A DNA stretch of 10,464 nt from Deltaproteobacteria bacterium (lineage in GTDB: Bacteria > Desulfobacterota > Desulfobaccia > Desulfobaccales > 0-14-0-80-60-11): assembly GCA_021817645.1 (NCBI GenBank), contig JAKAGH010000085.1, positions 1 through 10,464 of the forward strand. The letters are read 5' to 3'. The translations under genes and the position numbers were made by a program. Below, in pieces: positions 1 to 6,472 of the stretch (the stretch's first letter is position 1; each line of letters begins with the position of its first letter). Below the pieces are notes generated by a model. It was given only the letters and a program-made list of their open reading frames with translations, did not search any database and was not told the origin of the DNA.

Positions 1-195
1 ATGCTCAAGACCTACCGCAACTTCGGGGAAATCTACCAGGCCCTGGAAGAGTTGGACCTCCTGGACCGGGCCACCTGCATCAGCCGCTGCGGCCTGGAGG
101 GGGAGACGGTGGTGGAGAACTTAAGGGACTACCAGGGGCAGCCTATGCCCTATCTGTCGATGGTTATTATTAAAAAGAAGGGCAAAGGTTATTGA
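1..195 (+). CDS. cbiL: Precorrin-2 / cobalt-factor II C20-methyltransferase, C-terminal part (cut by the window edge)
   Basis: This is the last 64 residues of a SAM-dependent corrin-ring methyltransferase that methylates C20 of cobalt-factor II in the anaerobic cobalamin pathway. What is seen is the family's typical C-terminal pattern: a KTYRNF strand, a helix EIYQALEELDLLD, then CISRCGLEGE and a closing PYLSMVIIKK strand. CbiL proteins are usually about 230-240 residues, so roughly three quarters lies upstream of the window and the ATG at base 1 is probably an internal methionine. The stop TGA (193-195) overlaps the TTG start of the next gene. The call rests on the short C-terminal pattern plus the surrounding cbi genes; another methyltransferase of the same superfamily is possible but less likely, since CbiE, CbiF and CbiH are all present elsewhere in the window. 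Confidence 0.8.
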   Translation: MLKTYRNFGEIYQALEELDLLDRATCISRCGLEGETVVENLRDYQGQPMPYLSMVIIKKKGKGY

Positions 196-1250
196 AGGCC
201 AGACAAAAAACCTCCGGGGGCTGGGGCCGCTGGGTCCTGCTCCTGACTTTCGGCCTGCTGGTGACTATCTATTGGCTGGGGCTTTTGCCCGGAGCCCATC
301 ACCTCACGGTCCAGAAGGTTTATCACAAGCTGGCCTGGCCGCTCCTGCATCTGCTGGCCTATATGGGGGTGGGCCTGCTGATGGGGCAGGCCGTCGAATC
401 CCTGGGTTGGGCCGCCAAGCTGGGGGGCTGGGCCGCGCCCCTGCTGCACTGGGGGCATCTGCGCCGGGAGAGCGGGGCCGCGTTCACAGCCGCGTTTTTC
501 TCCGGGATTATGGCCAACACCATGCTGGCCACCCTGTACCAGGAAGGCAAAATCAGCCGCCGGGAGCTGGCCGTCACTTATCTCTTCAACAACGGCCTGC
601 CGGTTTATCTGCTGCACCTGCCCACCACTTTTTTCATCATCCTGCCCCTGACCCGGCAGGCGGGCTTGATTTACCTGGGGATCACCCTGGCTGCGGCCCT
701 GCTGCGGAGTGTCGCTTTGCTGTTTTACGGCCGTCTCGCTCTGCCGGCGGCAGCGGAGGGCGCAGGCGGGGAAGCCGCACCGCTCCCTGCCAAAAAAGCA
801 GGGCTGCTCCGGGAAATCTGGCAGAAGTTTCAGAAGCGGTTTTCCCGGGTGATCCTCTTCACCCTGCCCATCTATTTTTTTATTTTTGTACTCAACGACT
901 TAGGGATGTTCAAATGGCTCCGGGATGCCGCCGCGGCCCACGTGTCCCTGGGCTTTCTGCCCATGGAGGCGGCCAGCGTGGTGATCTTCAGCGTGGCCAC
1001 GGAGTTTACTTCCGGCATCGCCGCGGCCGGCGCGTTTATGCAGGCCGGGGCCCTGACCGTGCCGCAGACGGTGATGGCCCTGGTCCTGGGAAATATCGTG
1101 GCCACCCCTATCCGGGGTTTGCGGCATCAATTGGCCGCCAACGTGGGGATTTTTTCCCCGAAACTGGGGACCCAGCTGTTGCTGCTGAGCCAGAGCCTGA
1201 GGCTGCTGAGTTTAGTCATGGTGGCTATTCCTTACGCGATATGGGGATGA
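192..1250 (+). CDS. Multi-pass membrane protein with Gate / nucleoside-recognition domain, in a cobalamin operon
   Basis: This is a 352-residue, strongly hydrophobic protein with about eight or nine predicted membrane segments, near residues 14-34, 48-68, 96-113, 130-150, 155-178, 216-238, 255-285, 290-310 and 328-350. A basic, alanine-rich cytoplasmic loop lies around residues 180-215. The pattern FFSGIMANTMLATL followed later by FTLPIYFFIFVLNDLG and VLGNIVATPIRGLRHQ resembles the nucleoside-recognition/Gate family (Pfam PF07670), which also occurs in FeoB and nucleoside transporters. The start is TTG at 192, forming a TTGA overlap with the cbiL stop and preceded by a good ribosome-binding sequence GAAGGG (177-182). 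Its position between cbiL and cbiD suggests a role in corrinoid or metal-ion handling, but no substrate can be read from the sequence. Family assignment is fairly likely; function is unknown. Confidence 0.75.
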   Translation: MKARQKTSGGWGRWVLLLTFGLLVTIYWLGLLPGAHHLTVQKVYHKLAWPLLHLLAYMGVGLLMGQAVESLGWAAKLGGWAAPLLHWGHLRRESGAAFTAAFFSGIMANTMLATLYQEGKISRRELAVTYLFNNGLPVYLLHLPTTFFIILPLTRQAGLIYLGITLAAALLRSVALLFYGRLALPAAAEGAGGEAAPLPAKKAGLLREIWQKFQKRFSRVILFTLPIYFFIFVLNDLGMFKWLRDAAAAHVSLGFLPMEAASVVIFSVATEFTSGIAAAGAFMQAGALTVPQTVMALVLGNIVATPIRGLRHQLAANVGIFSPKLGTQLLLLSQSLRLLSLVMVAIPYAIWG

Positions 1251-1257
1251 GCCTGAA

Positions 1258-1314
1258 CGCATTTTTTTCACGCAAAGACGCCAACGCGCAAAGGATAAGA
1301 CGCAAGAGAATAAT
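1258..1314 (+). repeat. GCAAAGGCGC-type dispersed repeat, copy 1, upstream of cbiD
   Basis: The gap between the membrane-protein gene and cbiD is filled by a T-run followed by TTCACGCAAAGACGCCAACG, then CGCAAAGG and AAGACGCAAGAG. Related copies occur at 2486-2519 and 4060-4135. Read in one frame it gives the FFSRKDANAQR-type peptide typical of this family of bacterial dispersed repeats. The purine-rich tail (AAGAG) is the only ribosome-binding-like sequence in front of the TTG start of cbiD. Confidence 0.7.
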
Positions 1315-2472
1315 TTGAAAAACCAGGATGCCATTGATTATCCCGACTTAGAAAAGCCGCCCCGGCCCCGGAAGGAGTTGCGCCAGGGGTTTTCCACGGG
1401 CACCGCGGCCGCGGCCGCGGCCCAGGCGGCCTTGCGAGAGCTGCTGGAACTGCCCTGCCCGGAGAGGGTGGAGGTGGACCTGCCCGGCGGCGGCAGCCTG
1501 ACGATCTCCTTACACTCCCATAAACGGCAGGGGAGCTGGGGGGAAGCCACGGTCATCAAGGACGCGGGGGACGACCCGGATGTGACCAACCGCGCGGAGA
1601 TCGGCGCCCGGGTCTGGAGGTTGGCGCCCGGGGTAAAGGAAGAGATTATTTTTCAAGGTGGGGCAGGGGTAGGCCGGGTGACCAAACCGGGGCTGGCCCT
1701 GGCCGTGGGCGAGCCGGCCATCAACCCGGTGCCCCGGAAGATGATCCGCGGCAGCGTGAAAAAAGTATGGGAGCAAGTCTTTCCCGGTGAGTTCCTGCGG
1801 CTGGGGGTGGAAATTTTTGTGCCCCGGGGCGAGGAAATGGCCCGGCACACCCTGAACCCCCGGCTGGGGATTATGGGCGGCATCTCGATTTTGGGCACCA
1901 CCGGGTTGGTGAAGCCCTTCTCCCATGCGGCCTACCGGGCCACCATCGCCGCCAGCCTGCGGGTGGCCCAGGCTCTGGGCCTACGAAAAGTCGTCTTCAG
2001 CACCGGAGGCAAAAGCGAGTCCCACCTGCAGGCGTTGCTGCCGGACCTGCCGGAAGAGGCCTTCGTGCAGATGGGCGATTACGTGCGGTTTGCCCTGAAG
2101 GCGGCCAGCAATATGAAATTTGCGGAGATCACGGTGGGGGCTTTTTTCGGCAAGGCCCTGAAAATCTCCCAGGGCCGGGGACATACCCATGCCTCCCGGG
2201 GCTTGGCCGACTTGAAGAAATTGGGAGAATTGACCGAGGCACAGACCGGCAACTCCCGGTTGGCTGGCGAGGTCGTCCGGGCCAACACCGGGCGGCAGGC
2301 CCTGGACCTCCTGCTGGCGGCCCAGGCGCAGCCGGTGGTGGCCGCGGTGGGGGAGGGGATGCTGGCGGCGCTGCGGGAGTATGCCGGGCCTGGCCCGGAT
2401 TTGGCCGCGGTGATCCTGGATTTTGCCGGGGCGCCCCTGTGGCGGGGGGAGAGTGCGGGGCAATCGGCATGA
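1315..2472 (+). CDS. cbiD: Cobalt-precorrin-5B C1-methyltransferase
   Basis: CbiD methylates C1 of cobalt-precorrin-5B using SAM, after ring contraction and loss of acetaldehyde in the anaerobic cobalamin route. The 385-residue product has the conserved family blocks in order: RQGFSTGTAAAAAA (23-36), IKDAGDDPDVT (81-91), GAGVGRVTKPGLAL (116-129), EPAINPVPRKMI (133-144) and GIMGGISILGTTGLVKPFS (185-203). Length is normal for CbiD. The start is TTG at 1315; no in-frame ATG or GTG lies between it and the RQGFSTGT block, so TTG is the only usual start codon giving a complete protein. The alanine run at 31-36 is coded by GCGGCCGCG repeats. It stands between the membrane protein and the CbiE-CbiT fusion, with dispersed repeats in both flanking gaps. 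CbiD is diagnostic for the anaerobic pathway. Confidence 0.97.
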   Translation: MKNQDAIDYPDLEKPPRPRKELRQGFSTGTAAAAAAQAALRELLELPCPERVEVDLPGGGSLTISLHSHKRQGSWGEATVIKDAGDDPDVTNRAEIGARVWRLAPGVKEEIIFQGGAGVGRVTKPGLALAVGEPAINPVPRKMIRGSVKKVWEQVFPGEFLRLGVEIFVPRGEEMARHTLNPRLGIMGGISILGTTGLVKPFSHAAYRATIAASLRVAQALGLRKVVFSTGGKSESHLQALLPDLPEEAFVQMGDYVRFALKAASNMKFAEITVGAFFGKALKISQGRGHTHASRGLADLKKLGELTEAQTGNSRLAGEVVRANTGRQALDLLLAAQAQPVVAAVGEGMLAALREYAGPGPDLAAVILDFAGAPLWRGESAGQSA

Positions 2473-2485
2473 AAGATAAAGAAAT

Positions 2486-2519
2486 CTCACGCCAAGACGC
2501 CAAGGCGCAAAGGCGCAAA
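2486..2519 (+). repeat. GCAAAGGCGC-type dispersed repeat, copy 2, downstream of cbiD
   Basis: CTCACGCCAAGACGCCAAGG is followed by CGCAAAGGCGCAAAA, fourteen bases after the cbiD stop. It is in the same orientation as the copies at 1258-1314 and 4094-4135, so three half-copies punctuate consecutive gene boundaries. Confidence 0.7.
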
Positions 2520-2534
2520 ATAAACATTTGGTGG

Positions 2535-2553
2535 GGCGGCCGTCCCGGCCGCC
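2535..2553. repeat. GC-rich hairpin GGCGGCCG-TCC-CGGCCGCC
   Basis: This is a perfect 8-base stem (2535-2542 with 2546-2553) and a 3-base loop in the cbiD to cbiET gap. It is followed by GCAGGGCGGGCACAGATTGC, a context typical of dispersed palindromic repeats. No T-run follows, so it is not a standard intrinsic terminator. Confidence 0.6.
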
Positions 2554-2610
2554 AGCGGCAGGGCGGGCACAGATTGCCGACTTCCCAAATGTAGATAGAG
2601 GACGCCTATA

Positions 2611-2696
2611 TTTCCCCCCCTTTTCTAAAGGGGGCAGGGGGGATTAAAATAGCGCTGGATAATCCCCCTAAATCCCCCTTTAGGAAAGGGGGACTT
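2611..2696. repeat. Palindromic C/G-run repeat element, complete copy
   Basis: The left arm (about 2611-2646) is a small hairpin CCCCCTTTTCTAAAGGGGG plus CAGGGGGGATTA. The right arm (about 2660-2696) is TAATCCCCCTAAATCCCCC plus TTTAGGAAAGGGGG, which is nearly the reverse complement of the left arm. The 13-base spacer contains AGCGCT. The whole unit can fold into one long imperfect hairpin. A near-identical left arm is at 10414-10450 and a second unit, split by an insertion, at 8831-9236. Confidence 0.75.
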
Positions 2697-2707
2697 AAAA
2701 ACCCGGC

Positions 2708-2722
2708 ATTGGCCAATATTGG
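2708..2722. promoter_or_regulatory. Overlapping perfect palindromes, possible operator
   Basis: ATTGGCCAAT (2708-2717) and CCAATATTGG (2713-2722) are each perfect 10-base palindromes and overlap by five bases, about 50 bases upstream of the cbiET start. They could be a protein-binding site or part of the repeat cluster. No promoter hexamers can be assigned confidently around them. Confidence 0.25.
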
Positions 2723-2730
2723 TCTTTGCC

Positions 2731-2765
2731 GCTAGCTGCTAGCTGAAAGCTGACTGCTGAGAGCT
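2731..2765. repeat. AGCTG-rich short repeat just upstream of cbiET
   Basis: GCTAGCTGCTAGCTGAAAGC continues as TGACTGCTGAGAGCT and ends seven bases before the ATG of cbiET. The AGCT-containing units can pair with one another. The TGAGAG inside it is the only weak ribosome-binding-like sequence for cbiET. Confidence 0.5.
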
Positions 2766-2771
2766 TTTATT

Positions 2772-4058
2772 ATGATTCCGGTACACGTAATCGGCTTGGG
2801 TATGTCCCCGCAAGACCTGACGCCTCAAGCCCGGGAGATCATCCGGGAGGCCCAGGTGCTGGTGGGCGGGCGGCGGCTATTGGGTTATTTCCCGGAGCAT
2901 CCGGCCCGGAAAATCACTCTGGGGAAGGACCCGGAGGCCACCCTGGCCCAAATCCCGGCCCTGGCCGCGGAGCAGCGGGTAGTGGTGCTGGCCTCCGGCG
3001 ACCCGCTCTATTATGGGGTGGGGCCTCTGGTGGTGAAGGTCCTGGGGGCAGAAAAGGTGGTGGTGCACCCCAATATCACCGCGGTCCAGGCCGCGTGCGC
3101 CCGCCTGCAAATCGCCTGGCAGGACGCGCAGATCATCAGTCTCCACGGCCGCACCTGGGAGCCTTTGGAAGAAGCCTTGGGCCGGGCCGGGAAGTTGATC
3201 ATTTACACGGCCCCGGAGCACACCCCGGCCGCGATTGCCCGGTTGCTGCTGGTGGGCCAGAACGAGGCCCGGATGTGCGTGTTGGAGGACCTGGGCCAGG
3301 AAACGGAGCGCCTTACCTGGCTCAGCCCGGCAGAGGCGAAAGACCGGGAGTTTTCCCTCTTGAATCTGGTGGTGATTCTGCCCCCAATAGTTGCAGCTAA
3401 AGAGGCATTAAATGTAGGGGTGAACCTGGTGTTCACCCAGGAGGCAGGGCGGACACCGGATTCGCCCCTGCAGTCGCCGGGGACGGTCCGTTTGCATCTG
3501 GGGCTGCCGGAAGAGGCCCTGGACCATGAGCGGGGCTTGATCACCAAGACCGAGGTCCGGGCCGTGGTCCTGGCGAAGTTGGAGTTGCACCCCGGTTTGG
3601 TGCTTTGGGACGTGGGCGCGGGCTGTGGCTCCGTGGGCCTGGAGGCCAGCCTGCTCGTGCCCGGCGGCCGCATCATCGCCGTGGAGCAGAATGAAGCCAG
3701 GGCTGCGCAAATCCGGGCGAACGGGAAAAAGTTCGGGGTGGAGAATCTGGAGGTGGTCTGCGGCCAGGCCCCCGGCTGCCTGGCCGGGCTGCCCGATCCC
3801 CAACGGGTCTTCATCGGCGGGGGGGGCAAGGACTTGCCGGCCATCCTGCAAGCCGTCCTGGGCCGTTTGAACCGGGTGGGCCGGGTGGTCGTCACCGCCG
3901 CGCTCCTGGAGACCCTGGATGCGGCCCGGCAGGTCCTCTCGGCCGCGGGTTGGCGCCAAGAGGTGGTCCAGTTGCAAGTGAGCCGCTCCCAACCCCTGGG
4001 TGAAGGGGTGTTCATGCAGGCCCTGAACCCGGTGTGGATAGTGACCGGTTTTCAATAA
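2772..4058 (+). CDS. cbiET: Fused cobalt-precorrin-7 C5-methyltransferase / cobalt-precorrin-6B C15-methyltransferase (decarboxylating)
   Basis: This 428-residue protein joins CbiE and CbiT, equivalent to aerobic CobL. The CbiT part methylates C15 and decarboxylates the ring-C acetate, and the CbiE part methylates C5; both use SAM. The CbiE domain (about 1-205) shows VIGLGMSPQDLT at the N-terminus and ASGDPLYYG (74-82). The CbiT domain (about 236-428) has the Rossmann SAM motif DVGAGCGSVGLE (280-291), acidic VEQNE (304-308) and the FIGGGGKDL loop (347-355). The linker at about 214-234 is encoded by a palindromic repeat (3413-3472). The ATG at 2772 fits the conserved N-terminus. Separate genes or fusions both occur in the family; the fusion is an established arrangement. 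The next gene, cbiF, follows after a repeat-filled 91-base gap. Confidence 0.95.
   Translation: MIPVHVIGLGMSPQDLTPQAREIIREAQVLVGGRRLLGYFPEHPARKITLGKDPEATLAQIPALAAEQRVVVLASGDPLYYGVGPLVVKVLGAEKVVVHPNITAVQAACARLQIAWQDAQIISLHGRTWEPLEEALGRAGKLIIYTAPEHTPAAIARLLLVGQNEARMCVLEDLGQETERLTWLSPAEAKDREFSLLNLVVILPPIVAAKEALNVGVNLVFTQEAGRTPDSPLQSPGTVRLHLGLPEEALDHERGLITKTEVRAVVLAKLELHPGLVLWDVGAGCGSVGLEASLLVPGGRIIAVEQNEARAAQIRANGKKFGVENLEVVCGQAPGCLAGLPDPQRVFIGGGGKDLPAILQAVLGRLNRVGRVVVTAALLETLDAARQVLSAAGWRQEVVQLQVSRSQPLGEGVFMQALNPVWIVTGFQ
3413..3472 (+). repeat. Palindromic repeat element inside cbiET, read in frame as the interdomain linker
   Basis: The outer arms TGTAGGGGTGAA (3413-3424) and TTCGCCCCTGCA (3461-3472) are complementary over 12 positions, counting two G-T pairs. 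Inside, GGGTGAAC (3418-3425) and GTTCACCC (3431-3438) form a perfect 8-base stem around CTGGT. This resembles the GTAGGGGCGAAC... type of intergenic dispersed repeat. Here it codes for about residues 214-234, between the CbiE and CbiT folds, without a stop or frame change. Confidence 0.65.
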
Positions 4059-4059
4059 T

Positions 4060-4135
4060 CCTTGGCGTGCTTGGCGGCTTTGCATGATTTTTTTCTCACG
4101 CAAAGGCGCAAAGGCGCAAAGAAAAGACGCAAAAA
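4060..4135 (+). repeat. GCAAAGGCGC-type dispersed repeat, copy 3, with inverted left arm, upstream of cbiF
   Basis: The left arm CCTTGGCGTGCTTGGCGG plus CTTTGCATGA (4060-4087) is an imperfect reverse complement of the right arm TCTCACGCAAAGGCGCAAAG plus GCGCAAAG (4094-4121); the loop is a T-run. The right arm contains tandem CAAAGGCG units. The element starts right after the cbiET stop and runs to about 15 bases before the cbiF start. It is the most complete of the three copies in the window. Confidence 0.75.
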
Positions 4136-4149
4136 TAGAGAAGAAACAA

Positions 4150-5409
4150 ATGACAGACAATTATCCCGTCATCTTTTTAGGGGCCGGGCCGGGAGACCCG
4201 GAGCTGATCACGGTCAAGGGGCAGCGAGCCCTGGGCCAGGCGGACGTCGTTCTTTATGCCGGCTCCCTGGTGTCCGACGCGGTGCTGGGTTGGGCCAGGC
4301 CGGAGGCGGAGTTGATCGACACCGCTCCCCTGGATCTGGAGCAGATCGTCGCCAAGATGATCCACGCCCAGCAGGCCGGGAAACGGGTGGTGCGGGTCCA
4401 CTCCGGTGATACGTCCCTGTTCAGCGCCATTCAGGAGCAGATGGAAATCCTGGAAAGAGAGGAGATTCCCTGCCAGGTGATTCCCGGGGTGACCGCCGCG
4501 GCCGCCGCGGCCGCGGCCCTGGCCCAGGAACTCACCCTGCCGGAAGTGACGCAAACGGTGATTTTGACCCGGGCCGCGGGGCGCACCCCGGTGCCGGAGC
4601 CGGAATCCCTGAGCGAATTGGCCCGGCATGGGTCCACCCTGGTCATTTATCTGAGCATCAAATTGATTGAGAAAGTGGTGGCGCAGCTCACTGGAGCCTA
4701 CGGCCCGGAGACCCCGGCGGTGGTGGCCTACCGGGTGAGCTGGCCGGACCAGCGGCTCATCCGGGGCACCTTGGCCGATATCGCCACCAAGGTTAAAGAA
4801 GCCGGCATCGAGCGCCAGGCCTTGATCCTGGTGGGGCCGGCTCTGGCCGCCCGGGAGGCTAAGCTTAAGGCTCAATCCAAACTTTATGACCGGACTTTCT
4901 CTCATGGTTTCCGGGCCGGGATAGATACAGAGGCGATTCGACAACGGTTTAAGCCTGATAATATCCGTCTTTTACTTATCGGGGAATCGCCACCCGAAAG
5001 CGGTAAGTTTTTCTATGCCGATAGCCGTATGACTACTTTCACTTCCCGCGCCTTCGCAAAGGCTCATGGAGTAACATTCAAGAATAATTCGGAATTTCTT
5101 GACTATTTTAAAGCCTGCGGCTGTTATCTAGATGATTTGAGTCATACTCCGGTCAATCAATTAGGGCTATGCGATCGTGAAAGGCGACTCCAAGAAAATG
5201 TTGATGCCTTATCTCAACGTATAAGGGAAGCCAATCCGTCTGTGATTGCAATAACGCTAAAAAAGATTGAACCATACGTTCGTGAAGCCATAAAAAAATC
5301 TTGCTGCGACTCGCAAGTTTATGTGCTTCCTTTTCCTGGGAGCGGTCATCAAAACAAATACATTGAAATATTGGCGGCAATAATAACTGAACATATCCCC
5401 AGGCGATAG
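4150..5409 (+). CDS. cbiF: Cobalt-precorrin-4 C11-methyltransferase fused to a C-terminal uracil-DNA-glycosylase-like domain
   Basis: Residues 1-255 are a complete CbiF, the SAM-dependent enzyme that methylates C11 of cobalt-precorrin-4. The motifs seen are GAGPGDPELIT (11-21), VHSGDTSLF (83-91), IPGVTA (111-116), LTLPEVTQTVILTR (128-141) and the usual C-terminal SKLYDRTFSHGFR (243-255), where ordinary CbiF proteins end. A further 164 residues follow in the same frame, with GESPPESGKFFY (278-289) and LPFPGSGHQNKY (393-404), a pattern known from small standalone proteins of the uracil-DNA-glycosylase-like superfamily. The start ATG at 4150 is chosen over the in-frame ATG at 4084, because 4084 lies in a dispersed repeat; GAGAAG lies six bases before 4150. 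The last ~500 bases are clearly lower in G+C. The methyltransferase role is secure; the role of the extra domain is unknown. Confidence 0.93.
   Translation: MTDNYPVIFLGAGPGDPELITVKGQRALGQADVVLYAGSLVSDAVLGWARPEAELIDTAPLDLEQIVAKMIHAQQAGKRVVRVHSGDTSLFSAIQEQMEILEREEIPCQVIPGVTAAAAAAAALAQELTLPEVTQTVILTRAAGRTPVPEPESLSELARHGSTLVIYLSIKLIEKVVAQLTGAYGPETPAVVAYRVSWPDQRLIRGTLADIATKVKEAGIERQALILVGPALAAREAKLKAQSKLYDRTFSHGFRAGIDTEAIRQRFKPDNIRLLLIGESPPESGKFFYADSRMTTFTSRAFAKAHGVTFKNNSEFLDYFKACGCYLDDLSHTPVNQLGLCDRERRLQENVDALSQRIREANPSVIAITLKKIEPYVREAIKKSCCDSQVYVLPFPGSGHQNKYIEILAAIITEHIPRR
4915..5406 (+). other. Lower-G+C C-terminal domain of the CbiF fusion (UDG-like)
   Basis: This marks the part of the cbiF reading frame that has no counterpart in ordinary CbiF. 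It begins just after the SHGFR end of the methyltransferase. At 4921 the codon ATA begins IDTEAIRQRFKPD, which looks like the N-terminus of a standalone protein whose start codon would have been here. There is no in-frame ATG, GTG, TTG or CTG between the CbiF end and the conserved GESPP block, so by ordinary rules the domain is made only as part of the fusion. Base composition drops to roughly 45 percent G+C in places (for example 5161-5220), against well over 60 percent on both sides. Confidence 0.7.
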
Positions 5410-5422
5410 CTCAGGTTATTGG

Positions 5423-6472
5423 ATGATCAAACAGGGAGGCCCCATCAAAGTTATATCTTTGACCCCCCAGGGTGCGGCCCTGGCCCGGCGGCTCTGCCGG
5501 GATTTGCCCGGGGCCTGCTGCTGGCTGCCCCGGGGGCTGGCCGGGGGCGACCGGGAAGTCAGGGCCTTCGAGCACTTAGCCCCGGTTTTTCAGGAGGCCT
5601 TTGATATCAGGGAGAACCTGGTGTGCATCATGGCCGCGGGTATCGTGGTCCGGAGCATCGCCCCCTATCTCCAGGGCAAAGATTCGGACCCGGCGGTGGT
5701 GGTGGTAGATGAGGCGGGGGAATTTGCTGTAAGCCTGCTCTCGGGGCACCTGGGGGGGGCCAATGACCTGGCCCGGCAGGTGGCGCAGATCCTGGGCGGC
5801 ACGCCGGTGATCACCACCGCCACCGATGTGCAAAAACTGCCGTCCCTGGACTCCCTGGCTGCGGCCCGGGGGTGGGCCATCGACAATCTGGCCGCGGTGC
5901 GGCAGGTGCACATGGCGCTTTTGTCCGGCAGGCAGGTCCGCCTGGTAGACCCTGACGGCTATCTGGCGGATTTACTAGGGGAAAATCCTGATCTTTTTGT
6001 CAGCGAAAGTGACTTGGATGCGGCCCTTACGGGAGAAGGCCCCGGCGTGTATGTGGGCTTCCGGGAGCGGGCCTGGCCCCCGGGATGGTTGGCGCTGCGC
6101 CCTAAAAATCTGGTGGCCGGAATGGGCTGCCACAAGGGGACTCCGGCACAGGAAATCCTGGATTTTATTCGGCAAACCTTCAAACAGGCCGGGCTGGCCC
6201 TGGCGTCCTTGCAGGCCCTGGCCACCATCGAGGTCAAAAAGGAGGAACCGGGCTTGCGGCAGGCGGCTGAGAGCCTGGGAGCGGAATTTATATGGTTTAC
6301 CAAAGACGAATTGCAGCAGATAACCGTGCCCCATCCCTCACCGCAGGCGGCCCGGCATGTGGGAGTGGCGAGCGTCAGCGAGGCCGCGGCCCTGAAGGCC
6401 GGGGGCGGGGATCTGGTCCTGGGCAAGGTGAAGGGTGCGAACGCCACCCTGGCCGTGGCCCGGGCCGTCTGA
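5423..6472 (+). CDS. cbiG: Cobalt-precorrin-5A hydrolase
   Basis: CbiG opens the delta-lactone of cobalt-precorrin-5A and releases the C20 carbon with its methyl group as acetaldehyde, the ring-contraction step of the anaerobic pathway. The 349-residue product has the expected order: an N-terminal domain with VISLTPQGAALARRL (10-24), the central block CIMAAGIVVRSIAP (68-81), DPAVVVVDEAGEFAVSLLSG (89-108) running into HLGGAND, TTATDV (131-136), and a C-terminal domain starting around NLVAGMGCHKGT (229-240). The length is typical. ATG at 5423 is the best start, 13 bases after the cbiF stop; an in-frame TTG at 5419 is possible. Its stop TGA (6470-6472) overlaps the start of cbiH. CbiG has no role in the aerobic route, so it supports anaerobic synthesis. 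Confidence 0.95.
   Translation: MIKQGGPIKVISLTPQGAALARRLCRDLPGACCWLPRGLAGGDREVRAFEHLAPVFQEAFDIRENLVCIMAAGIVVRSIAPYLQGKDSDPAVVVVDEAGEFAVSLLSGHLGGANDLARQVAQILGGTPVITTATDVQKLPSLDSLAAARGWAIDNLAAVRQVHMALLSGRQVRLVDPDGYLADLLGENPDLFVSESDLDAALTGEGPGVYVGFRERAWPPGWLALRPKNLVAGMGCHKGTPAQEILDFIRQTFKQAGLALASLQALATIEVKKEEPGLRQAAESLGAEFIWFTKDELQQITVPHPSPQAARHVGVASVSEAAALKAGGGDLVLGKVKGANATLAVARAV

Noticed and set aside
272..1318. Long + strand open frame overlapping the membrane protein
   Set aside because: It is out of frame with a protein that has clear membrane segments, is rich in Gly/Pro/Arg/Ala as expected of a high-G+C shadow, and has no recognisable motif.
4084..4149. Upstream ATG giving a 22-residue longer CbiF
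   Set aside because: The added residues (FSRKGAKAQRKDAK-like) are translated repeat; the conserved N-terminus begins at the ATG at 4150.
3203..4160. Two long - strand frames opposite cbiET
   Set aside because: They lie antisense to the well-supported CbiE and CbiT domains and have low-complexity shadow composition.
4489..4520. GCC/GCG run coding for eight alanines in CbiF as a possible slippage defect
   Set aside because: Alanine-rich sequence is normal at this place in CbiF (after the IPGV motif) and the frame continues intact through all later motifs.
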